In this document: one piece after another, positions 1-5,895 of the stretch
Layout of the letters: every line of letters begins with the position of its first letter
Position numbering within the stretch: the first letter of the stretch is position 1
From: Bacteroidota bacterium
Lineage (GTDB): Bacteria > Bacteroidota > Bacteroidia > Chitinophagales > Chitinophagaceae
NCBI GenBank assembly: GCA_029778965.1
Contig: JAKPBL010000422.1
Location: forward strand, 1-5,895
Reading direction: 5' to 3'
DNA length: 5,895 nucleotides
The notes under the pieces: model-generated
Databases searched by the model: none
What the model was told of the DNA's origin: nothing
Seen by the model: only the letters and a program-made list of their open reading frames with translations
Position numbers and translations under genes: made by a program

Positions 1-1
1 G

Positions 2-1396
2 CAGGTCGATATTGCTGCCCTGCTCGCGAACCAGTCGGTAAACCTGGGAAATATAACCGTGGCGGGCGGGCGGCTTGAGCTCGTCAACCTCGGCAAAGAC
101 AGCGCCAGCACCGGCGCCGGTAAAAAACCAGGCGTAAAAGAAAGCAAGCACCGGCTTTTCAACTCGCTGAAAAAATCGCCGTTGACGGGGGTGCAAATCG
201 ATTCGTTGCAACTGGACCAGGTGGAGCTGGTGTACCGGAACCGGAAAAAGAAAACACAAACCATCAGGAACATTCACATCGACCTCATCGGGCTGGCCAT
301 CGATTCTACTTCCATGACCGATACCACCCGGGTCTTGTTCTCAAAAGCCGTTCGGGTGGCGATCGACAGCATAGACATTCCTGTATCGAAAGACAAATAC
401 CGGCTGAAGGCCGGCAGGCTGCTGCTTAGCATGGGCGACAAGAACATGGCTCTCGTCAAAAACCTGGAGCTGCACTCTTTCCCCGTTCAATCGATGGAAG
501 CGGCAGCCGCCGCTGCCGGTGTGCAGAAAGACATCTATCACATGAAGGTGAAGGAGATCGCTGCCGACGGCTTCGATTACACGGCGCTGCTGGAAGACAG
601 CAATATTGTGGCGCGGTCGGTATTAATGAGCGAGCCAACGCTTTCCGTATTCAACGACAAGTCGAACCCGCCGGCCACCGACAGCAAGGTAGGCAAGTAC
701 CCGCACCAGCTTATTCGCAAGCTGCCGTATAAAACGGATATACCGGCTATCGTGATCGAAAAAGGATCGGTTGTTTACGAGGAGAAAAATGAAAAAGGCG
801 ACGGCGTGGGCAAGATCGTTTTCAGCCGCGTGGCGGGCAGGCTGGGGGCCCTGCGCGACGACGGCGTGGCGCCGCAGCCGCTGAAAGCAACGTTCACCGC
901 CTATTTCATGGACAAAGCAAAAACAGACGTTCAATTCAACTTTCCCGTATCGAACAACGGGCAGTTCATCGTCGACGCCCGTTTCGCGCCATTTGATGCC
1001 CGCATACTCAATGCAGCCGCTCTTCCCCTGGGCAGTACGCGCATCACATCCGGAAACATCAGCCGGTTGCAGTTTACTGTCAAAGGAAATAATGTATCCG
1101 CACGGGCCCATACCACGCTTAATTACCAGCACCTGAAGATCGAAGTGGTAAAAGGCGATCAATCGGCCGGCTACCGGAAACGCGGATTGCTGACGGCCAT
1201 CGCCAATAACTTTGTACTGACCGACACCAACCTGCCGGGCGACAGGCACAACGACCATACCAGCGCCAGCTACCGGCGCGTTGTTACCAAATCGTTTTTC
1301 AACCTGGTATGGAAATCGGTATTTTATTCGGTCAAGGAAAACGTGGGGGTGGGCCTGATGGGCAACGACAAGGAAAGAGCCGTCATACATAAATAA
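2..1396 (+). CDS. AsmA/DUF748-like envelope protein, 5' partial
   Basis: The reading frame is open from base 2 to the TAA ending at 1396, giving 464 visible residues; the true start lies upstream of the window. A GTG at 59 is in frame, but the 19 codons before it read as normal protein (starting QVDIAALLANQS), so it is not a convincing start. The protein is rich in alternating beta-strand segments (for example LDQVELVYR and IPAIVIEKGSVVYEE at about residues 241-260) and has no enzyme motif I recognise. This fits the AsmA/DUF748-type proteins of Bacteroidota, which usually have one N-terminal membrane helix and a long periplasmic beta-rich region; the helix would be off-window. A six-alanine run (residues 167-172) sits in a likely helical link before the next repeat-like unit. 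The C-terminus (about 393-464) is basic and aromatic. The rpiA ATG follows 30 bases later, so cotranscription is likely. That this is a gene is clear; the family call is by resemblance and the role (envelope or lipid related) is inferred. Confidence 0.72.
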   Translation, partial: QVDIAALLANQSVNLGNITVAGGRLELVNLGKDSASTGAGKKPGVKESKHRLFNSLKKSPLTGVQIDSLQLDQVELVYRNRKKKTQTIRNIHIDLIGLAIDSTSMTDTTRVLFSKAVRVAIDSIDIPVSKDKYRLKAGRLLLSMGDKNMALVKNLELHSFPVQSMEAAAAAAGVQKDIYHMKVKEIAADGFDYTALLEDSNIVARSVLMSEPTLSVFNDKSNPPATDSKVGKYPHQLIRKLPYKTDIPAIVIEKGSVVYEEKNEKGDGVGKIVFSRVAGRLGALRDDGVAPQPLKATFTAYFMDKAKTDVQFNFPVSNNGQFIVDARFAPFDARILNAAALPLGSTRITSGNISRLQFTVKGNNVSARAHTTLNYQHLKIEVVKGDQSAGYRKRGLLTAIANNFVLTDTNLPGDRHNDHTSASYRRVVTKSFFNLVWKSVFYSVKENVGVGLMGNDKERAVIHK

Positions 1397-1426
1397 CCAA
1401 GTGCAAAATGATGTACCTTGGCTCCC

Positions 1427-2110
1427 ATGTTTTCAAGCGATGATATCAAGAAAAAGCTCGGCTATGCCGCAGCGGAATACGTTGACAACGGCATGACCAT
1501 CGGTGCGGGTACCGGTACCACTGCCTATTGGTTCCTGCAGGCGCTGGCCGCGAAAATAAAGAACGGGCTTTCCGTTGAAGCCGTGCCCACCTCCGCGCAA
1601 ACGGCGCGGGTGTTGCGCGAGCAGGGCGTTCCGTTGAAAGAGCTCAACGAGGTGGACACGATAGACCTCGTGATCGACGGAGCCGACGAGATCGATCCTG
1701 CTTTCAACCTTATCAAGGGTGGCGGGGCTGCGCACCTGCAGGAGAAAATGGTAGCTGCAGCCTCAAAAAAAATGCTGGTGTTGGCAGACGAATCCAAGCT
1801 GGTGAACGTGCTGGGCGCTTTCCCCCTGCCGGTGGAAGTGATCCCCTATGGCAGCCGCCAGGTAGTCCGGCGGATTAAAGAAAAATACGGCATTGAACCA
1901 AGGCTCCGGCTGAAAGAAGGCAAGCCGCTGGTTACCGACCATGGTCACCATATTCTCGATTGCCCCTTTGGAAAAATTGAACACCTGCACGCCGTGCACG
2001 CCTGGCTCAACCAGGTGCCCGGTGTGGTGGAAAACGGACTTTTCTTAGGCTATGCCACCGCTACGCTCATCGGGTATAAAGACGGCACCCTGGTGTACAC
2101 AGAAAAATAA
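1427..2110 (+). CDS. rpiA: Ribose-5-phosphate isomerase A
   Basis: RpiA interconverts ribose 5-phosphate and ribulose 5-phosphate in the cytoplasmic, non-oxidative pentose phosphate pathway. From ATG 1427 the protein has 227 residues, the normal family length. Visible motifs are the phosphate-binding loop GAGTGTTA (26-33), IDGADEID (83-90, with Asp84 and Asp87 matching the active-site aspartates of E. coli RpiA), KGGGAAHLQEK (97-107, with Lys97 and the catalytic base Glu106), and PLPVEVIPYG (133-142). The residue before Glu106 is Gln rather than the usual Arg. An in-frame TTG at 1418 would add three residues, but I prefer ATG 1427: it gives the usual RpiA N-terminus, and the TTG lies in a stretch resembling a Bacteroidota -7 box. 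No Shine-Dalgarno is evident, which is normal in this phylum. The stop overlaps the next gene's start by one base (TAATG), suggesting translational coupling with the GH43 gene. Identification is firm. Confidence 0.97.
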   Translation: MFSSDDIKKKLGYAAAEYVDNGMTIGAGTGTTAYWFLQALAAKIKNGLSVEAVPTSAQTARVLREQGVPLKELNEVDTIDLVIDGADEIDPAFNLIKGGGAAHLQEKMVAAASKKMLVLADESKLVNVLGAFPLPVEVIPYGSRQVVRRIKEKYGIEPRLRLKEGKPLVTDHGHHILDCPFGKIEHLHAVHAWLNQVPGVVENGLFLGYATATLIGYKDGTLVYTEK

Positions 2111-3090
2111 TGTTCATGAGATTCTTACTCACCCTGCTTATACTGCCGGCACTTTTCAGCACGGCCGGTGCGCAGCCGAAGAAAACATCGGGCAACCCGC
2201 TGTTCCCCGGCTGGTATGCCGATCCCGAAGCGCTGGTTTTCGGAAAAGAATACTGGATCTATCCCACTTTTTCAGCGCCTTACGAACAGCAGGTATTTAT
2301 GGATGCGTTTTCATCGAACGACCTGATCACCTGGACAAAGCATTCGCGCATCATAGATACAGCGGCCGTTAAATGGGCAAAGCGCGCCATGTGGGCGCCT
2401 TCGGTAATTGAGAAAGATGGAAAATATTTCCTGTTCTTCGGTGCGAACGATATTCAGAGCGACAATGAAAAAGGCGGAATTGGTGTAGCAGTTGCAGATC
2501 ATCCCGGCGGCCCTTTCAAAGATTATCTCGGCAAGCCACTGGTTGATCATTTTGAGAATGGCGCACAACCGATCGACCAGTTTGTATTCCACGACAGCAA
2601 CGGGCAATACTATCTTATCTACGGCGGCTGGAAACATTGTAATATCGTGCGGCTCAAAAACGACTTCACCGGCTTTGATCCTTTTCCCGACGGCACGGTA
2701 TTCAAAGAGATTACCCCGCAGCAATATGTAGAAGGGCCATTCATGTTTATCAGGAATGGAAAATATTATTTCATGTGGTCTGAAGGCGGATGGACCGGCC
2801 CCGATTACAGCGTGGCCTATGCCATTGCCGACAATCCGCTGGGGCCCTTTAAAAGAGCAGGAAGCGTTTTACAGCAGGATTTTACCATAGCCAACGGCGC
2901 CGGCCACCACTCGGTGATCAAAGTGCCGGGTAAAGACAAATATTTTATCATTTACCACCGGCGGCCCGCTCATGAAAAAGGCCGGGATTCGCGCGAAACT
3001 TGTATCGAAGAACTGAAATTCGACAAAAACGGTATGATCCTGCCCATAAAAATCACCCGCGAAGGGGTTGGCGCTGAACCAATTCGGTGA
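2110..3090 (+). CDS. Secreted family 43-like glycoside hydrolase
   Basis: This is a 326-residue single-domain protein of the GH43 five-bladed beta-propeller type, a family of inverting beta-xylosidases, alpha-L-arabinofuranosidases and arabinanases. Residues 1-21 form a signal peptide: Arg4, a leucine-rich core and a likely cleavage after AGA, before Gln22. There is no lipobox Cys, so a soluble periplasmic or secreted enzyme is expected. Candidate catalytic residues by motif position are Asp38 (YADPEAL, general base), Asp156 (QPIDQFVF, pKa modulator) and Glu208 (YVEGPF, general acid). His266 in GAGHHSV matches the conserved central His of GH43. Other propeller-blade motifs are MWAPSV (94-99), GKYYFMWSEG (217-226) and ADNPLGPF (240-247). 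No carbohydrate-binding module is attached. ATG 2110 overlaps the rpiA stop (TAATG); ATG 2116 (codon 3) is an alternative start that also keeps the signal peptide. Substrate and GH43 subfamily cannot be told from sequence alone; an arabinose- or xylose-releasing role is inferred from the family. Confidence 0.9.
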   Translation: MFMRFLLTLLILPALFSTAGAQPKKTSGNPLFPGWYADPEALVFGKEYWIYPTFSAPYEQQVFMDAFSSNDLITWTKHSRIIDTAAVKWAKRAMWAPSVIEKDGKYFLFFGANDIQSDNEKGGIGVAVADHPGGPFKDYLGKPLVDHFENGAQPIDQFVFHDSNGQYYLIYGGWKHCNIVRLKNDFTGFDPFPDGTVFKEITPQQYVEGPFMFIRNGKYYFMWSEGGWTGPDYSVAYAIADNPLGPFKRAGSVLQQDFTIANGAGHHSVIKVPGKDKYFIIYHRRPAHEKGRDSRETCIEELKFDKNGMILPIKITREGVGAEPIR

Positions 3091-3135
3091 TACGGGAATT
3101 TTCCCCTCCTGAAAACCGGAAACGTTAATAACTTT

Positions 3136-3168
3136 TTGCCGGGATATAAAAAATCCACTTTATTTTGG
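3136..3168 (+). promoter_or_regulatory. Bacteroidota-type promoter for the small winged-helix gene
   Basis: A TTG at 3136-3138 (within TTTTTGCC) and TATTTTGG at 3161-3168 are separated by 22 bases. Bacteroidota promoters typically carry TTG near -33 and TAnnTTTG near -7, with a spacer of about 17-23 bases; the -7 box here matches five of six fixed positions (an alternative register, TTATTTTG at 3160-3167, also matches five of six). The ATG at 3173 lies only 4 bases past the box, so transcription would start almost on the start codon and the mRNA would be leaderless or nearly so. The surrounding 3091-3172 is the only real intergenic stretch in the window and is AT-richer than its neighbours. 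No strong terminator for the upstream GH43 gene is visible in it; GGGAATTTTCCC near 3104-3115 is a short inverted repeat with too small a loop to be convincing. Confidence 0.42.
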
Positions 3169-3172
3169 AACA

Positions 3173-3424
3173 ATGGATAACCACTATTCCACCCTTCAAA
3201 CCATTTATTCAATTGTGAAAGACGATCATGATCCTACCAGCTTTCCCTGCAAGCCGGCACAGATCATCGTTCGCCAGTTCCTGCCGTGGGATACCATTCT
3301 CGAACATATTCACCGCCTGCATGAAGAAGGGCTTGTACGCCTGCAGCAGCACGATCGCTTCACGCTTGTCAACATCACTGAAGCAGGGCTGATCCGCGCG
3401 GGCCTGCAGTCGCAGGCCGTGTAA
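3173..3424 (+). CDS. Small winged-helix-like protein
   Basis: This 83-residue protein has no signal peptide or membrane segment. The pattern suggests a stand-alone winged helix: a first helix (about residues 4-16), a loop with Pro21, Pro25 and Cys26, a second helix entering from KPAQIIVRQF (27-36), a third helix DTILEHIHRLHEEGL (40-54) that would be the recognition helix, a short wing of two strands (VRLQQHDRFTLVNI, 55-68), and a final ITEAG turn (68-72) as in many transcription factors of the MarR/PadR fold class. It has no ligand or dimerisation domain. It could bind DNA, or be a winged-helix protein-interaction module. It has its own likely promoter immediately upstream. Its TAA stop directly abuts the stop of the convergent glucosidase gene. 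That it is coding is supported by the unbroken frame, the promoter and the domain-like pattern; the exact family is not recognised and its targets are unknown. Confidence 0.72.
   Translation: MDNHYSTLQTIYSIVKDDHDPTSFPCKPAQIIVRQFLPWDTILEHIHRLHEEGLVRLQQHDRFTLVNITEAGLIRAGLQSQAV
3401..3418 (+). terminator. Hairpin at convergent gene ends, possible terminator
   Basis: GGCCTGC (3401-3407) and GCAGGCC (3412-3418) form a perfect 7-bp stem with the 4-base loop AGTC. It lies inside the last codons of the winged-helix gene and is followed on the + strand by GTGTAATTATTCC, which is AT-rich but lacks a true T run. It could act as a weak terminator for the + strand gene, or, since it also folds on the - strand just past the glucosidase stop, as a bidirectional block. 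It also encodes GLQSQA, so part of the symmetry may be chance. No other candidate terminator separates the two convergent genes. Confidence 0.4.
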
Positions 3425-5895
3425 TTATTCCACTTTTTCCATGGCCACCTCGTCGCCGTTCAGCATTTCCACCAGGTTTGCAATAAGACCTGTCCAACCG
3501 GTTTGGTGAGAGGCGCCCAGCCCCTTGCCGGTATTACCGTTGAAGTATTCATAGAATAAATGATACTGGTTGAAATACGGATCTTCCTGCAGCAACCGGT
3601 AGTCGCCCGCAACCGGTCGATTGCCCTGTGCATCGGGCAGGAAGATTTTCAGCAGGCGCCGGGCCAGCGCCGAGCCTACTTCTTTCAGTGAAAGATAGCT
3701 GCCCGACCCGGTGGGATATTCCACTTTGAATTCATCGCTGTAATAAAAATGAAATTTCCGCAGGCTCTCTATCACCAGGAAATTCATCTGCAGCCATACA
3801 GGTCCCCGCCAGTTCGAATTACCGCCGTACATATTGCTGTCGCTTTCTCCCGGCACATATTTCACTTCCAGTTCAGTGCCGTCGAAGGGCAGGTGAAAAG
3901 AATGCCCGTCGTACGCTTTCGACAGCGAGCGGATGCCATAGTCGCTCAAAAACTCCGTTTCATCGAGCATGCGGGTGATCAGCTTTTTCATGCGGTGGCC
4001 GCGCAACAGGCTCAGCAGGTGCTTCTCTCCCTTGCCCGTTTCATTCCATCTTGATACCAGGCTGGCCAGGTCGGGCCGGTGCCGCAGAAACCAATCCATC
4101 CGTTCCTTAAACGCCGGATGCGCATCAAGTGTTTTCTTCGTGATCACTTCCACGGCAAACAGCGGGATAATGCCGACGATGCTGCGCAGCTTCAGCTTTT
4201 CGATGCTTCCGTCGGGTAAACGGAACTGGTCGTAAAAGAACTGGTCGTCTTCGTCCCACAGGCCACTGCTGTTCTTTCCCATATAAGCCATGGCGCCGGC
4301 GATGTACAGGAAATGTTCAAAGAATTTGGTTGCCATGCTGAGGTAGGAGCTGTTATAATCCGACAGCTCGAGCGAAATATGCAGCATATTCAATGCATAC
4401 ATGGCCATCCAACTGGTGGCATCGGCCTGCTCGATCGAATAGCCGCTCGGCAGCGTAGCGCTGCGGTCAAAAACACCGATATTATCAAGCCCCAGGAAAC
4501 CACCTTCGAAAATATTGCTGTTGTAGCGGTCTTTCCGGTTCACCCACCAGGTGAAATTGATGACGAGTTTGTGAAACACCGACTCCAGGAAAGCATAATC
4601 TTTTTTCCCTTTGTCGCGCGCATCGAGCTTATACACCCTGAAAACCGCGCCTGCATGCACAGGCGGGTTAACGTCCTGGAGCGACCATTCGTAGGCAGGC
4701 AACTCACCGGCGGGATGCATATACCATTCCTGCGTCAGCAGCAACAACTGCGATTTGGCGAAGTCGGGATCAACGAGGGCGATGCTGACACAATGAAAGG
4801 CCAGGTCCCAGGCCGCATACCACGGAAACTCCCATTTGTCGGGCACCGAAATAACATCGTGGTTGTACAGGTGTGTCCAGTGTGCATTGCGTCCCTTTTT
4901 CCGGCTCTCGGGCGGCGGCGGCATAGCCGGGTCGCCATCCAGCCACTGCTGTACCTTATATGAATAGAACTGTTTGTTCCACAACATGCCGGCAATGGCC
5001 TGGCGGTGCAGCGACCGCTGCGCCGGGTCTTTGATGAGCGGCCGGCGGCTGTCGTAAAATTCATCGGCTTCTTTTCTGCGCAGTGCAACTGTTTCGTCGA
5101 AACCGGCAAAAGGCGATGACTGCGCATTTCGGCAGAGGCGCAGGCGGAATACCGAAGAGCCGCCAGCGGGCACTACCATCTCTTTTACAAAAGCTGCCTT
5201 GGTGCCTTGCATGGCCGGGTTCACCGAAGGCCGGGCATGAACGATAAAATCGTGGATGCCGTCTTTCGGGTAAGGATTACCGTTATCAATGCCGTATAGC
5301 CGTTGCCGGTTGGTTTCGTTCTCGCAGAACAGCAACTGGTCATGTTCTTCCGCATACAACCATTGCATATCGAGCTCTTCGTGCTGTATTTTAATCGCAT
5401 TTTCATGCAGCAGCAGAGAGGGCTTATAAGGATGCCTTCCCCACGACCAGGTATTGCGAAACCAGGCCGTTGGCAATACCAGCAGGCTGGCAGACTGCGC
5501 GGCGCGGTTAAACACTTCCAGGCGAATGAGGATATCATCTTTGGCCACTTTGGCATATTCGATAAAACAATCGAAATATTCCCCGTTATCGAATATCCCC
5601 GTATCGAGCAGCTCATATTCGGGGTCATTCTTTCCCCGGCGGGCATTTTCTTCCACTAACAACTGGTAGGGAAACTCGTGCATGGGGTATTTATACAACA
5701 TTTTCATGTACGAATGCGTGGGCGTGGCATCTAGATAATAATATTGCTCTTTCACGTCTTCGCCATGGTTGCCTTCGTTGTTACCGAGCCCGAAAAAGCG
5801 CTCTTTCAGGATAGGATCTCTTTTATTCCAGAAGGTCCAACCGAAACAAAGCAACTGTTCTTCGTCGCAGATGCCGCCAATGGCTTCTTCTCCCC
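3425..5895 (-). CDS. GH63-like (MGH1-like) glucosidase, 5' partial
   Basis: The frame is open from the right window edge to the TAA at 3427-3425, about 822 visible residues. The first visible codons (GEEAIGGICDEEQ) match family sequence, so the start lies beyond 5895 and the TTG at 5854 is not the start. Relatives are, from memory, near 880-900 residues, so roughly 60-70 are missing. Numbering from that TTG, the characteristic stretches are GNHGEDVKEQYYYLDATPTH (28-47), HLYNHDVISVPDKWEFPWYA followed by AWDLAFH (Asp350), GGFLGLDNIGVFDRS in mid-protein, GGNSNWRGPVW (677-687), and FYEYFNGN with Glu769, then ASHQTGWTGL near the C-terminus. By analogy with the (alpha/alpha)6-barrel GH63 and GH37 enzymes, Asp350 is the likely general acid and Glu769 the likely general base. 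Members are annotated as glucosidases and related enzymes include mannosylglycerate and glucosylglycerate hydrolases; the substrate here is unknown. Its promoter is off-window. Family assignment is firm; location is probably cytoplasmic but the N-terminus is not visible. Confidence 0.9.
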   Translation of the reverse strand, partial: GEEAIGGICDEEQLLCFGWTFWNKRDPILKERFFGLGNNEGNHGEDVKEQYYYLDATPTHSYMKMLYKYPMHEFPYQLLVEENARRGKNDPEYELLDTGIFDNGEYFDCFIEYAKVAKDDILIRLEVFNRAAQSASLLVLPTAWFRNTWSWGRHPYKPSLLLHENAIKIQHEELDMQWLYAEEHDQLLFCENETNRQRLYGIDNGNPYPKDGIHDFIVHARPSVNPAMQGTKAAFVKEMVVPAGGSSVFRLRLCRNAQSSPFAGFDETVALRRKEADEFYDSRRPLIKDPAQRSLHRQAIAGMLWNKQFYSYKVQQWLDGDPAMPPPPESRKKGRNAHWTHLYNHDVISVPDKWEFPWYAAWDLAFHCVSIALVDPDFAKSQLLLLTQEWYMHPAGELPAYEWSLQDVNPPVHAGAVFRVYKLDARDKGKKDYAFLESVFHKLVINFTWWVNRKDRYNSNIFEGGFLGLDNIGVFDRSATLPSGYSIEQADATSWMAMYALNMLHISLELSDYNSSYLSMATKFFEHFLYIAGAMAYMGKNSSGLWDEDDQFFYDQFRLPDGSIEKLKLRSIVGIIPLFAVEVITKKTLDAHPAFKERMDWFLRHRPDLASLVSRWNETGKGEKHLLSLLRGHRMKKLITRMLDETEFLSDYGIRSLSKAYDGHSFHLPFDGTELEVKYVPGESDSNMYGGNSNWRGPVWLQMNFLVIESLRKFHFYYSDEFKVEYPTGSGSYLSLKEVGSALARRLLKIFLPDAQGNRPVAGDYRLLQEDPYFNQYHLFYEYFNGNTGKGLGASHQTGWTGLIANLVEMLNGDEVAMEKVE

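Noticed and set aside
623..1390. A 255-codon open frame on the - strand opposite the AsmA-like gene
   Set aside because: It is fully antisense to a gene with coherent beta-rich protein sequence, shows no recognisable domain, and has composition typical of a shadow frame in GC-rich DNA.
1414..1421. TACCTTGG just ahead of rpiA, similar to a -7 promoter box
   Set aside because: One mismatch to TAnnTTTG, but no TTG lies at the proper distance upstream; a separate rpiA promoter is possible but not supported.
1508..1519. Tandem palindromic hexamer GGTACCGGTACC
   Set aside because: It encodes the Gly-Thr-Gly-Thr phosphate-binding loop of RpiA, so the repeat is explained by the protein.
1937..1946. 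10-base palindrome GACCATGGTC in rpiA
   Set aside because: It lies within coding sequence, is short, and has no partner site in the window; chance is sufficient.
1986..1998. Inverted repeat TGCACG-C-CGTGCA
   Set aside because: A one-base loop cannot form a useful hairpin, and the bases encode an ordinary part of RpiA (LHAVHA).
2052..2372. A 106-codon + strand frame bridging rpiA and the GH43 gene
   Set aside because: It overlaps the end of rpiA and the signal peptide and first propeller blade of the GH43 gene, both well supported in their own frames.
3104..3115. GGGAATTTTCCC as a terminator for the GH43 gene
   Set aside because: The stem is only 4-5 bp with a 2-4 base loop and no T run follows, so it is too weak to call.
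4313..4963. A 216-codon open frame on the + strand inside the glucosidase gene
   Set aside because: The opposite strand encodes highly conserved glucosidase motifs here, including the catalytic Asp region; the + frame has no recognisable domain or start signal.

Overview
This window most likely comes from a Bacteroidota chromosome, probably a Chitinophagaceae-type soil or plant-associated organism. The evidence is the protein style (a large glucosidase of the GH63-like/MGH1-like family, a secreted family 43 glycosidase and an AsmA-like envelope protein), weak or absent Shine-Dalgarno sequences, A-rich translation starts, and one promoter-like site resembling the Bacteroidota TTG / TAnnTTTG pattern. 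The genus is an inference. Coding density is very high, with only about 110 bases outside genes. I see no mobile element, CRISPR array, tRNA or rRNA.

Left part, + strand (1-3090): three same-strand genes that look like one transcription unit. The first is the 3' portion of a gene for a large, beta-rich AsmA/DUF748-like protein. It is open to the window edge, so its start is missing. After 30 bases comes rpiA, ribose-5-phosphate isomerase A, complete and with its catalytic residues. Its TAA stop overlaps by one base the ATG of an exported single-domain GH43-like glycosidase that retains the Asp/Asp/Glu catalytic set.

Centre (3091-3424): an 82-base intergenic region with a plausible promoter drives a small stand-alone winged-helix-like protein of 83 residues. 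Its 3' end contains a perfect 7-bp GC-rich hairpin.

Right part, - strand (3425-5895): a GH63-like glucosidase gene runs leftward from beyond the right edge. Its stop codon abuts the stop codon of the winged-helix gene with no spacer, and together they form the palindrome TAATTA.

Taken together, this is a carbohydrate-metabolism neighbourhood. A secreted enzyme could release pentoses, RpiA sits in the pentose phosphate pathway, and the large glucosidase (probably cytoplasmic, though its N-terminus is not visible) would hydrolyse an alpha-glucoside of unknown identity. The link between rpiA and the GH43 gene rests on the TAATG overlap; the other functional links are guesses. I found no convincing new multi-gene system. 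The points most worth checking are the rpiA-GH43 coupling, the small winged-helix gene and the zero-spacer convergent junction.
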